64,000 bases of DNA, taken from NCBI GenBank assembly GCA_028023455.1, contig JAQFVV010012395.1, forward strand, positions 562,001-626,000, read 5' to 3'. The notes below the pieces were generated by a model. The model saw nothing but the letters and a program-made list of their open reading frames with translations, made no database searches and was not told where the DNA came from. The translations under genes and the position numbers were made by a program. Of the stretch, positions 37,580 to 49,286 are shown piece by piece (position 1 is the first letter of the stretch; each line of letters starts with the position of its first letter). Source of the stretch: Epiperipatus broadwayi (Eukaryota; Onychophora; Udeonychophora; Euonychophora; Peripatidae).

Positions 37580-39654
37580 TGTAATGGGCACATACGACGT
37601 TACATTATTTTTTTTATTATTAAACATGAAAAAAATAAAAGTTCACAAATAAAACTTTGTTAAGAATTAAAAATTGAAAATTAAAATTGTATACTAAACT
37701 CATACATATATATATAATCGCAAAGATGAAAAAAAATTATTAAAATAAAACTTTATTAAAAATAAAAAAAGTATTTTAAAAGCAAAAACTTAAAAAGATT
37801 TAGAGATAAAGATATATCTTTAAGTTTGGAAAAAAAATTAATTAATGTTATTGAAAAATGGAAATGATTATTTTAATTAGTCAAAGTGAACTAGCCCTTG
37901 GGCATTTAAATGTATAAGCAACGGTCAGATAGGAAAACAATAGAAACTAATAGCAAACAAAAAAAATTCCTTAGGAATCGGACCTCAATGAAAGGATCTT
38001 CATCATCATGACGTAATGTTTAGTTAATCCGCAAAATTAATATAAAAGGAAAGATTTGGAAATAAAAAAATTAGAGGAAGATATATATGATAGCAGTGGT
38101 GATATGTATTAGTGCGGAGTTGTGGGAGAAGGGATTGAAAAGACGCACTCTTCAATCCCTTCAGTTTTGTTAAAAAAAAAAAAGAAACGACATCGTTTTC
38201 TACATTAAGGACCAGCTAAAGTAAAAAACCTCCAGATATGTAAAAAAAAACAACAGCTAACTGGATACCAATATCTTCAGGATGGCATGGGAATTCCCGT
38301 TCAAAATTACAAACAACTACAAATTATAAACCTTTTAAAACCGTAAGAACTTTAGATAATTCATGAACATTAAATTAAAACTTTCCATATTTAAAATAAT
38401 TGAAATAGAATCCTATCTGACCAACTTAATTTATTAATAAGTAATTTTAATTTGATGTATTTCTTTTGTAAAATCATTTCCATTTATTTTTTTTGTTCTT
38501 TTAAGTTTTTATTATGATTTCTGTTTTTCGTTAAATTAAATTATATAAATGTTAAACTTAAGTCGGGCGTGAATGGCTATATAGATTTGTAAAGTTATAT
38601 TAGGGGAGAGTAATCTTAGGTTATTTGTTTCATAGTTAAATTAGGTCAATGGATTGGATATATTGGTGTAATTAGTAGATGTAGTACGAGATTCGCTACA
38701 GGCAGAATCGCTTTATACGCCGCACACTTCCTTTTTGCCTTTGGAATGGGATTGTAAGCCGGCAAAAAGGACCGCAGTCCCTTCCTATGGAGTTTTTTTT
38801 TATTGCTCTTATCGTCAGATAGATGTAGTATTCCTATCTGACGAGAGGCAATTTCTTCTCTTAACCTATTTTGTGCTGCCGTATTAGTGTTACATTGAAT
38901 GCATTGATATATCAGATGGATTAACATTGGTTTGACTGCGAACTTTTGGCCTAAGGTTAAATCAGGATAGAATATTTTCTTTTCAAATGCAAATCTATGT
39001 AGTCTATTCATACTTGACACTCTAAATAAAAATGCATTAAATTTAAGTTGGGTATGGATGTTGCATGGATTCGTTAGCGGTTAATTATGTTGTGGTTTCC
39101 ATATTCGGTTAGAATATATAAGTCATCGATGTCAATGTGGCATCTTATGATGAATGCCATTGGGTTTCTTGTATTCCCTCTGCAATTGACGTTATCAATG
39201 ACTTTGTATTTTGATCAGTTATGTTTATTTTGAAATGTTTTTAGCCATGGAATCTATGCAGCCGATCTATACTCAACATTATAAAACAAATTTTTATAAA
39301 TACATCTGTGCGAACTTATAAAAATTAAAATCTAAAATAAAATTTAAAAATGTAGTTAAATGCTAAAATAAACATACTAAGATAATAATGCTAAATTATA
39401 TATATATGCGTAAATAAATATTTGTGTGTATATTATTAGCAGTGGCTTACTTTATTCTTTTTTATATATTCTTAGATAAGAATTTATTATAAAATATAAT
39501 GGGCTAACGACCGGAATCAAAAATATATAAAATAAAATAAAATTTTTTTTTTTGACTTATGTATCTGCCTACTTTATAAATTTTCTAGGTTCAAATGCCT
39601 AGTAGCGCCCTGTAGTGTAGAAACGTTAAGTCTCCTTTCTTCCAGATTGTTATA
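37580..39654 (+). mobile_element. Solo LTR (TGTAACG family) with target duplication
   Basis: Begins TGTAATGGGC and ends GATTGTTATA. The left flank reads ...aactatt across the junction and the right flank ...tactatt, giving a 5-bp duplication (ACTAT or CTATT, depending on the exact end base). About 2075 bp, same block order as copy 1, with tataaaagg near 38041. This is the clearest solo LTR because the duplication lies outside TA repeats. Confidence 0.78.
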
Positions 39655-42285
39655 CTATTATGATAGAATTTTATTTATATAACCTATCTTTTTGTATCCA
39701 CATGTATATGTGTGAATTTTATATACTTTCAATATTGATTTAATCAGGAAAAATACTATTATTATGACAAATTAAAATATAGGATATAAATTCCAATGTT
39801 CACATATATTGCCATACACATAATATGTATGTTAAATCAAGAATTACATATTGTAAAATTAATAATTTTATTATGTTAAATCAAGAATTACGTATTGTAA
39901 AATTAATAATTTTATTTTGACAAAAATGAAATATATTTTATAGACATTAGTGTCTGCCTGCAATTCAATATGCACACACAGGTATGTTAATTATTACGTA
40001 TTATAGAATGCCATTTATTATTTTGACAATTTGAAAGTGACAACTAAAAATGTTTATTTTTTAACAAGTCAAATATATTCAGAAATTAAATGCACACATG
40101 TGTGTATATATATATTGAATGTCAAATAGGACATATATGTGAAATTTAATCATTTTTATTATTATTAAATGTCAATTCAAACAATGTTTATTTTGTATCA
40201 AGTCACATGCCTGTGTGCTAAATGGGCTTTAGGTAAACCTAATGAAACAAATATGTAAACCATAGTAGTAACTTGAATTCCGTATATTCTAATTATAAGA
40301 TCTAAATATTAACTCACTATGAATTGAAAGATTTCACAAATATTGATTTATAAATGAGGTAGTGGACTTAATTAGTGAAGAACGTACTAGCTTCACTCTC
40401 AAATCAAAATGCTTTAGATTTGCCTATATAATTCGAAAGTACGTTGAAGATAAGATGGCCATTCTTATCTTTATAAAATCATAATCTTTTGTTAAGATTT
40501 GTATAGGCCCCTCTCATGGTAAAATTGAGCACTCAAAGTGCATAGTATTAAGGGTAAAGCTTTATATGTATGTATATTAATATTGTAAATCAAAATTGTA
40601 TGTTAATCATCAGAAGACTTATGTGTATAGCCATATTCTAGAGACTTTAACTTTATCTTTTTACTGTTATTAATAAATTTGAATTCAATTGTTAAAATTG
40701 TATTGTATCATTATCTCTTGGTCATTGTAACAGTAATAGAGCTTGTGTTCTCTATTTATTTCATAGAAGGCTGTGCTGAATTTCATAAGCACGTGGGATA
40801 ATATATTTGGATATTTATTTCAGTTTAGCATTAAGCACTGATATTATTTTCATATATAATTGTGTTAGGTAAATTAAAGTTTAAAATTATAATGTTTAGT
40901 TTGTCTTTACATAAAAATTGAAACATGTTTGTTTAGTAGGAAGTTAAGATTGTTGTATATTAAATTTCAAGTTCTTTATTTGAGCTGGATTCATGCATAA
41001 CAGTCTGATATATAAATGGGGATGTATTTAGTGCTTAAGGGGCATCCAGTATGATTGATATAACCTGGTTGGCGCATAAGATTATATTATTTAAAGCCTC
41101 TGCACTATATTTTATTTAGTTTAGTCTTTATTAGAATTAAAGTTTATAATGGCCAGTATTTTAATGGTATTAAGTGGCCAGACCATTGATGATGATTAGC
41201 ATGTTTTAATATCCCAGCATTTTTTTGTTTTTATGGTTGTATATTCTTATGGATGAGAACTTAGTTGGTGTATCCAAATTAATGATTAAATAATTGTATC
41301 AAGCTGGTGAAGGTTAAATAGTTGGCCTGGTTTACAGGAGATCCATTTCTAATCCAGTCACAAGATTGACTGTTGATTTATTTTAATGATGATATTCCCA
41401 TAAGTGGTGATGATGGATAATTTTTTTTTATTTATAATGCTGGTTGATGTATGGTTAGATATACTAATTAGTTGCTCTAAGGAGTTAGCTGGCTGATGTC
41501 TCAAAGAGATCTCTTTTGATCTCATGCTCATCCTGTAACATTACTTATATATTTTGTAATATATCTTAATTCAATCATTACTTTACATTCTTTTTATAGT
41601 GATTCAATATCTAATATTTTAACATCTTTTATATCTTAAATATGATCCTTTACACTTAATGTATTTTAAATTTATAATAAATCATTTTATTTGAAATATA
41701 TTTATATTTTGAATTACTTGGTGATGATGATTTGCCATCACCCCAGGGATGACCATCTTTTCCATCCCATTATAATATATACTAAAACAATCTAACTTCA
41801 TGGCTGATAATTGTAATAATTTTTATGTATATGTGATAAAATTAATACTGATACAACATTAGTAAAAGATAGCTAAAATTTATTATCTAGAATAATACGT
41901 GTTTTAATATTTTATTTGAAAGTTAGTCCAAATTATAAGAAATGTTAAAATTCTTATTTTTTTCCAATTCTTTTCTCGTGGTACACACAGCAATTAAAAT
42001 GAATTTGGAAATAGCAAAAAGTTTACGATTTCTAGTTTGTGTTAATTTATTTTATTTTTGAAATAATACTGAAAAAAAAAACTTTTATCTTTTGATTTTC
42101 ATTGTTTTATGAGAGAGATACTGCACTTTTAATTGATAACTATTTAGCGTATGCCAGTAGCAGTTTCTAAGGAAAATCTATTGGAATTTTGTGTCCTAAT
42201 TTGGGTAATCAATTTCTATAATGGTAAAAGTAAAAACATTTAGATAGCTAATGATGTTTAGTCCTCTGACAAAAGAAAATGGTAC
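39655..42285. other. AT-rich intronic sequence
   Basis: No gene found. A tandem pair of about 47 bp (gttaaatcaagaatta...) lies at about 39831-39923. From 40200 to 41770 the sequence is slightly richer in GATGATG and TGGTTGA motifs, without any recognisable product. Confidence 0.45.
39831..39923. repeat. Tandem duplication, unit about 47 bp
   Basis: The block beginning tgttaaatcaagaattac and ending ttaataattttatta occurs twice in a row with one substitution (acatatt/acgtatt). Confidence 0.8.
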
Positions 42286-42423
42286 TTACATATTAGACAG
42301 CAGAATGCCATATCTTTCTTCAGTGTGGAGGAGGGGGTGTTTGTAATGATAATATGCCATATTAAAAAGTCACAATTAAGGCATTCTGCCATCACAAACA
42401 CGGACAGCAGGTCTAATATGTAA
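42286..42423. mobile_element. MITE-like inverted repeat, 138 bp
   Basis: Perfect 13-bp terminal inverted repeats, TTACATATTAGAC at 42286-42298 and GTCTAATATGTAA at 42411-42423. A second inner inverted pair is gcagaatgcc/ggcattctgcc. No clear target duplication. Confidence 0.6.
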
Positions 42424-44377
42424 ATAGCAATAAAAACAATTTATATCAGGCACTACTTCCTTTATGTTCACACTCTCATTTGCCTGAAGTTATCTAATCC
42501 CAGTATGAACATAAAAATTTGGTATTTTATAACACTGCACACACATATCAAATCAATATAAATATGAACAAATAACATATTTAATTTTAAATTATTATAA
42601 ATTATTTCCCTTCTCTCTGCTTGTATGTGGTTAATAGTTAAATGGTATATTTTCAATACATTAATAAAATATAAATTAATGCAATTTAAAATATATAAAT
42701 ATAAAATATTTATACAAAACAATAATCAAATTTATAAATAGTCCAATTAGAACATTGAACTTTATTTTATTCTATTAACTATTTTGTTTGCGAATTATAC
42801 AGTTTAATAAAAATAAATCAGCACAAAAGTTCATTTTTATTGGCCTAATTTGAACTAGAATGCTTAACATATTTATTTAAAAAAGTTTGATTAACTTTAG
42901 AAAATTTATGTTAGAGCATATATATATGAATGGGAATTTTCACTTCAGATTTCAGTTTTTATCAACAATAGATTACATTTAGAATTTATTCATGACTGTG
43001 ATTGACAGTGAAGCAAACTTTAGGTTTTCACCATAGTTTATTGCTGCTAATGTTCAGCTTGATGAAAAATTCATTAAATTGATTTTGTTTTAATAGCGGA
43101 AATTTTAATAAAGGCTGTGAATATCAATAACGTAAATTCTGGTGAGAGACTAGTTTATTTGGCTTCTTATTCAAACATTTTATGGCAATAGATGAGTATT
43201 TTCTTTAAAATCAGTAAGTCAGGCGATTGTTTTTTTTTATGCCTAATGTCTGCTTTTTTTCCAGATTTATAGATTTGTTAATCCTTATAATGATGACTAA
43301 CAAATTTAACTTTCACATCATTCTTTTTTCTTTCTCCAAAATCAAATTGTAAAAAAATTATAATTATCTTCACATTACTTTAGCAGTCTTGTTCACCAAA
43401 ATACAAGAACAAAAAACAAACCTCTATTTTTTTTTTTTTTTTTACATTTTTAATTAATTGACAACTAATTTGTGTAATTAGTTGAATTTTAGAAAACAAA
43501 ATGTCTCAGTCCCAAAAATAATCACAAATTTATTTTAAAAATGCAGATATAAATAAAAAAGAAAAATCTATATCATACAAGTAAAATATTTAATTCTTTA
43601 AACCCACAAACATTTAATCCTTTTAAAATATAACTATCTCCTTTTCAATTCTTTGTAACTTTGATGTTTTTCCACCCTAGATGATGATCACACATACATT
43701 TAACATAAATATAATGTATTTATCAAAGTATATTTTAACAAAAGCAAATAAGTGCATATACAGAAATAATAGAATATAACATTAATATTACTGAAATATA
43801 AGTAAATTTATAATTTGCAGCTATTGAAAAAAAGATAAAAATTTATTAAATTATTGATATTTTTTAGACTTTGATATGACTACACACTAGACCATAAAAA
43901 ACAGTTTATACTCAACTCTGGCCACATATTGGTATACCATTTTGGATGATGTTATTGAATGTTATAAAATTTATAGAAATTTAAAATAAGCTTTCTAAGC
44001 AAACATATTTAGTACTTTCCATGTTAGTTCCAGAATTATGGAGAAATCATCATCATCATCACGTTTCATTTTTAAAAACGAAACATAATGTATTAACTAG
44101 TGTATAATAAAATAACATGTCATACACAGAAAGATATTCATACCTCAGGATTCAAGCTTAGAATGAACAAAAATTCTCAAGTGATCGACTAAACATCAGG
44201 AAGTTTGTAATGAAAGGAAAAAAATGCTAACCAAGTTGTATAATTAAAACAATATTTAATTCATTGAGAAACTAAAAAATTATTAAAATTAGATATAATT
44301 AATATATACTAAGATAAATGTATATAATTAGTTATTTATATATCTAGCACAATATTTTTATTTGTAATATAATTACC
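42424..44377. other. AT-rich intronic sequence
   Basis: No gene recognised. Poly-T run near 43427-43443 and CAT repeats at 44047-44060. Confidence 0.5.
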
Positions 44378-44805
44378 CTATGAATTAAGCTGAGGAATAC
44401 TCTCATTTTCTAAACACAAGATAAAGTTTTTGAAAATCTAAGAATGAATCCATTTTATCTTTTTTACCCAAATGCATATATAATGACCATTTGCAGGAGT
44501 GATTCTCTTATGACTATTGCAAATAAAAACATCACAATAGATAAATAAATAATTAGTTATATAATATATTTAATATTTAATACTGACTTGCAGTAAACTG
44601 TAAAAATTTCACAAATGTCATTTATTAATATATAGCGAATGGAATAAAAGTGACTGATTAAGACCTTTACACTCATTTCTAAATGCTTAAGATTGATCTA
44701 TGTATATGCATTTAGATAAAAAAGATAAGGTAGATTCATTCTTATCTTTTCAAAGACTCTATCCTGTGTTTAGAAAGTGATAGTATTTCTCATCTTAATT
44801 CATAG
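44378..44805. mobile_element. MITE-like element with long terminal inverted repeats, 428 bp
   Basis: The left end CTATGAATTAAGCTGAGGAA is mirrored by the right end (read on the minus strand) CTATGAATTAAGATGAGAAA. The inverted similarity continues inward for about 90 bp (tttctaaacacaagata... against tatcctgtgtttagaaa). No coding sequence. Flanks show no convincing duplication. Confidence 0.6.
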
Positions 44806-45535
44806 AGAGCATGTGTAGGGTGATTCCTTTATAACTATTAAGATAAATAGAAAATTTACAATAAAGATATAATATATAATATTATTACAGTAAAACAAAG
44901 GCTGCTTATTGCAATTCAATGAGTATACTGCCTTTTATAAAATTTTTAATCAATAAAGTTTAACTATCATCCAAATAGTAAGCTTCAAAATATTAGTTGA
45001 ACATATTAGATCTTAGTATTTCAATTTTATCCAAATTTGATGTTAATTTCTATTATTATATTTGAGATGATCATTCAGCCTAAGTATATCATAAATTTAT
45101 GCATGCAGACATATATATATATCAAATCAAATTGAGTTAATTCATTAAATATTATGACTAGAATTATAGAACACCGCATAACTCATATAAGTCTATCATT
45201 ATTAAAATAATTTGGAAGAAATTAAAATTTCACTACCTTTGAAACTACAATTCAAAGAAATCTCAATATTTACTTGTGAATGTGAATGAAATGCCAAACA
45301 CTAGAATGTAAAGAAACATTCAAGTTAATATTTGCTTGTAATAAGATACCTAAGATCTTTGATTTTCATCTATGTGTATAAAATAACTAATACTATTTAG
45401 AAACTTTTTACCATTCATTAACAGAAAAAAATCAAGTTAGATATCATGTGACCTAATTTAATAAGCTTGTATTTTACAAATGTTATACATAGAGCTCATA
45501 AAATAAGCTCTTAACAAGCTTTGAGCATATCCCCA

Positions 45536-45575
45536 ACCCCAGACCAGTTTCTGCTACTGGCATCGTCAGTGAAGT
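45536..45575 (-). ncRNA. Type I hammerhead ribozyme motif (family 2, intact core)
   Basis: Minus-strand order: helix I strand ACTTCA (45570-45575), CTGACGA (45563-45569), stem II TGC-CAGTA-GCA (45552-45562), GAAA (45548-45551), CTGG (45544-45547), TC (45542-45543), then TGGGGT (45536-45541) pairing with ACTTCA (six pairs, two of them G-U). The core is intact, and stem II pairs right up to the core, unlike family 1. Helix III is again two pairs. Best-formed motif in the window. Confidence 0.78.
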
Positions 45576-46176
45576 GATAGGATATTCAAGCATTAGATTA
45601 AAAATACCAGGATACCCAGCACTTTATCTAATGTATAACTATTAAGTAGAAAATCTGAAATTTTCAGACATCCATATGTCTTCCAATCCAGCTATCTAAC
45701 CTAAATAGCCATATGGACCTGAACTAAGTTCAGATATACCATATATTAATAGCTTTAGAAATATAAAATCGCCAAAGCCTTAATAGCAAAAAATAAAATT
45801 ATAAAAAAAATCAAGACAGATGTCATATAACAATTTAATAAGCTTGTATTTACAAATGTTATATAAAGAGCTCGCAAAATAAGCTCTTAACAAGCTTTGA
45901 GAATATCCCCAACCACAAACCGGTTTCTACTACTGGCGTCATCATAATTTAGTCAATTCACCATTTGTTCCTGTCTAATTAAGGCTCTGGCAATTTTATA
46001 TTGCTAAAGCTATTAATATATGGTGTATCTGAACTTAGTTCAGTCCCATATGGCTATTTAAGTTATGTAGCTGGATGGATGTCTGAAAATTTCAGATTTT
46101 CTACTTAATAGTTATATATTAGATAAAGTGCTGGGCTTGTCCTGGAATTTTTAATCTAATGCTTGAATATCCTAGC

Positions 46177-46216
46177 ACCTCACTGACAACGCCAGTAGCA
46201 GAAACCGGTCTGGGGT
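46177..46216 (+). ncRNA. Hammerhead motif, one core substitution (family 2)
   Basis: Plus-strand copy: ACCTCA, CTGACAA (should be CTGANGA; the G is changed to A), CGCCAGTAGCA, GAAA, CCGG, TC, TGGGGT. The changed core base should abolish or greatly reduce cleavage. Confidence 0.65.
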
Positions 46217-46280
46217 TGGGGATATTCTCAAAGCTTGTTAGAGCTTATTTTGCGAGCTCTATATATAACATCTCATTCAT

Positions 46281-46639
46281 TTATATAAAAAAAAAAACTT
46301 AAAAGAATATGTTTTTTCATTATCATTATTTATCTGTGTAAATATTAAATTTAGTTTTCTTATTTTATTTTTTAAAGTATAAATTAAAGACTTTGTAAAT
46401 CTCCTCCCCTTTACCCCTATATTGAAATCATATGCAAAAAGGAGAACCATCTCATTTCTTCAAATATGAGTGAGATGGGTTAAAAATTTATAATTCAGTG
46501 GATTTTTTTTATTAATATTTATGAGTTGTTTGACATGCTGAAGCAAAATTACTGATTACTCATAATTCCAAATGTGATAATTCTGAAGTATATAATCCCA
46601 GGCTTAAAAATGAAAAGTAGAAAATGATATTTTAATACA
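46281..46639. other. AT-rich spacer
   Basis: Nothing recognised. Confidence 0.5.
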
Positions 46640-46819
46640 CAGGCAGTCTCCTAGTTACAAACTTAATTGGTTCCTGACATGTGTTTGGAAGTTGAAATTG
46701 TTTGAAAGTAGATGTATGTAAAAAAACATCAAAAAGTGTTTTCAAAATATAGTATTTATTTTTTATTGATTAGTATATGGAGTTTTGTTTATAAATTTAT
46801 CAAGAGTTAATTGAATTGT

Positions 46820-47495
46820 ATTCTTTTTCTTCTCTTGATAAAGAATTCTATAACATTTTGTGTCTTTTTCTATTGCCCTTCATACACGAGATATACGCTC
46901 TCCATTGGGATCACATTCTTCCATGATGGTCAAAAATTTGTCAAGATGCATGACTTCATTCATATCCTTGATTGTCAAACTCTTAACAATAAGTTCATTA
47001 TCAAGTTCTTCATTTTATATTTCTTCGTTTGATAGAGATTATGAGTGAGATTGCATTAACACACCAATATCTTCATCAGTGACGCTGCTTGCTACAAATT
47101 CAACAGCAGTCTTCTTTTAATTCTTTCTTCCAATCTTCATGCAAACTAAGAGACTTAGCTTGAATTGATAAACACACTGGGATGCCTTTTTGATGTTCAT
47201 TTTCAATCCATAAAGCCAAAGATTTCTCCATTTCATCTATTACTCTGCCATGTCTTTTTGAAACAATCTTTGAAGAAATATTTCCACAATTTTTAACATA
47301 TTCCTTAATTTTGTTCTTGTTATCCACAATTGTATATATTGTTGATTGGTTTAAATTACATGAATGTGCGATTGAAGCAAAAGATTCACCACTTTCAGAA
47401 TGTCTAATTATATCCATTTTTGTCTCGACTGTTTGGGGTTTACGAGACATTGATTTCTTTTTGATTATATCAACATTGCTATTTTGTTTCTTCAC
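46820..47495 (-). pseudogene. Tigger transposase with catalytic domain deleted
   Basis: The intact N-terminal part at 47100-47495 reads SRKPQTVETKMDIIRHSESG, then SFASIAHSCNLNQSTIYTIV, then the second DNA-binding unit ending in LSLHEDWKKELKEDCC. This is the tandem CENP-B-type helix-turn-helix pair (HTH_psq and Tc5-type), about 110 residues. Where the DDE nuclease of roughly 200 residues should follow, the sequence passes at once into remnants of the C-terminal tail, SVTDEDIGVLMQSHS and LTIKDMNEVMHLDKFLTIME, with stops. It could still make a short DNA-binding protein of 131 residues. Whether it is expressed is unknown. Confidence 0.78.
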
Positions 47496-47702
47496 TCATG
47501 CTTTTAATTAATAGAAATGAAAAAAATTCACCAAAACAAATATATACAGTGTATATGTGATGTAATCTCGCACAAAATACTTTTAAAAACAAGACGAGCC
47601 TGTTCAAGACAGTTTGTGACGATGCTAAAAATAAAAATAATTAATGTCAGAGAGGTGGGAAGATTTACTGTATTTTATATAAATTCTTATTGTTCTCTAA
47701 AA

Positions 47703-48939
47703 CAGTGGTCTTCAACCTTTTCATACCTATGGCCCGGCAAAAATAAGGATAAGATTTCGCGGACCGGCAGAAATTTACAGATAAATTTTCATAAAGATGT
47801 AACCTGCTTAGCCTTAGATAAACATAATTGTTATAACTGACCAAAAGAGCACACTAGTTATTGTGTATTGTAATGGTGTTGCTTACCTTCACATACTGAA
47901 CACAGAAAACAGTACAATACCAATCGTTCTCATTAAAGTATTTGCATTTCTATGTTTATTATTTCATTGTTAAAACATTCAAGAATAAAATGTTATTCAC
48001 CTAAGTGTTGGGAAATATCATAGCTAGTGCAATTACATGGCAATGACTATGATAAATGTAATCTGTATTTAATGTTAAATATACAAGATGGTTATATATA
48101 TATGGAGGTTATCTTTTGATAGTAGGAAGGGCAAAATAGAAATCGTGTAATTAATCACTGTACAGTCAAAAAAAAATTCGCCGTATTTTAAATCTGAAAA
48201 AATAAAACAAAACGTGTAAAAGTCTGAAGTTTTGATGTTATTGTAATTTTTTTTTTTTTTGTGCTGGTATGTTGAAAGGATCAAAAAATGTAATTAATAG
48301 GAAAATTTTTTTTAAAAAAATGGTAAAATAGATATCGCGTAATAGAAATAAAGCCAAAAAAACCAAAAAAATCGCAGTTATTTTTTGTTTGTTTTTATTT
48401 TTAAAAAAAGGTTAACAGAAATTGGTTTTAAAAATAAAAGTTTTAGTATATTAGCAGTATACAAATAAAACCAAAAAATATCGTCTTATAGGCCAAAAAA
48501 AAAATGGGTGTATTTTTAAACAAAAAAAGAAAACGAAACTTAAAAAAGTCAAAAGTTTTGATCTTGTTTTAACACATAAACAATGTCGACAAGTGACCGT
48601 GATTGGCTATCCAAAGACAACTGGAGTTTGTTTTAAAAAAAACCTTTTTTTTTTAAATTTTGAATTTTTTTAGAAAAATAATAAATTTAATTCTATCTCT
48701 CCATAAACATCTGTGATAAATAGAAAAACAAATTAATTTATGTATGATTGATTAGATTTCGTTTTTGTTCTGTTTCTTATTTTTTAACAGGGTAAAAATG
48801 CGATGAAAAAATAACTAAAAACTGTTTATATTAATTAAAAGTTTAAAATCTTATTATTTTGTTATTACTAACTTTTTTGCCAGTCTAGCGCGACCTGGCA
48901 GAAAACTTCAGCGGCCTGGTGCCTGTCCGCGGCCCGGCG
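47703..48939. mobile_element. hAT-like non-autonomous element nested in Tigger, 8-bp target duplication
   Basis: CTCTAAAA at 47695-47702 and again at 48940-48947 is a perfect 8-bp duplication, the size made by hAT transposases. The left end is CAGTGGTCTTCAACCTTTTC. The right end is GC-rich (gcggcccggcg), and its reverse complement matches the left end only loosely. Inside, both ends contain gcccggc and gcggaccggc motifs in an otherwise AT-rich 1237 bp. No transposase coding sequence was seen. Confidence 0.75.
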
Positions 48940-49286
48940 CTCTAAAATATACTTTTCAATCTTTTCTAAATTCCAAAGTTTATCTTTCTTTAGAAAAAAT
49001 TCAATTACGAATATATGTAAATAGTTTTTTTTTATCAGATACTGTAAATTTGTAGTGTTAATTACTAAAAGGAATTTTTTAATTACAGTATTAAAGTACT
49101 AAAATACTGTACAATTTTGAATGCCTATTTCTTTCTACAGTATGTGCATAGATAAAGATCTAAAGTCCAAAAGTGATTACATAATAGCGAAATTCTTATA
49201 ACTTGAGTATTCGTAATTAGGGGACTGCCTATATTCATAAATATGTCTAAATGATATACTATACAGTGTGTTTCCAACTCTCTATT

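Larger units (their letters stand above)
45480..46280. repeat. Family 2 ribozyme-repeat cluster (two inverted, one direct unit)
   Basis: Three copies of a unit of about 310 bp: minus orientation 45480-45790, minus and truncated 45830-45945, and plus 45960-46275. Shared marks are aataagctcttaacaagctt, the hammerhead segment, gacatccatatgtcttcc-like sequence and gaactaagttcagata. The truncated minus copy abuts the plus copy, giving a head-to-head join. The architecture is like that of the family 1 repeats but the sequence differs. Confidence 0.75.
46640..49230 (-). mobile_element. Tigger/pogo-type DNA transposon, internally deleted
   Basis: Terminal inverted repeats are AGGCAGTCTCCTAGTTACAA at 46641-46660 and, on the minus strand, AGGCAGTCCCCTAATTACGA at 49211-49230 (17 of 20 identical). 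They match the usual CAGGCAGTC ends of Tigger elements. A truncated transposase gene lies inside on the minus strand, and a separate element is inserted at 47703-48939. The expected TA target duplication is not clean on the left side. Confidence 0.8.
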
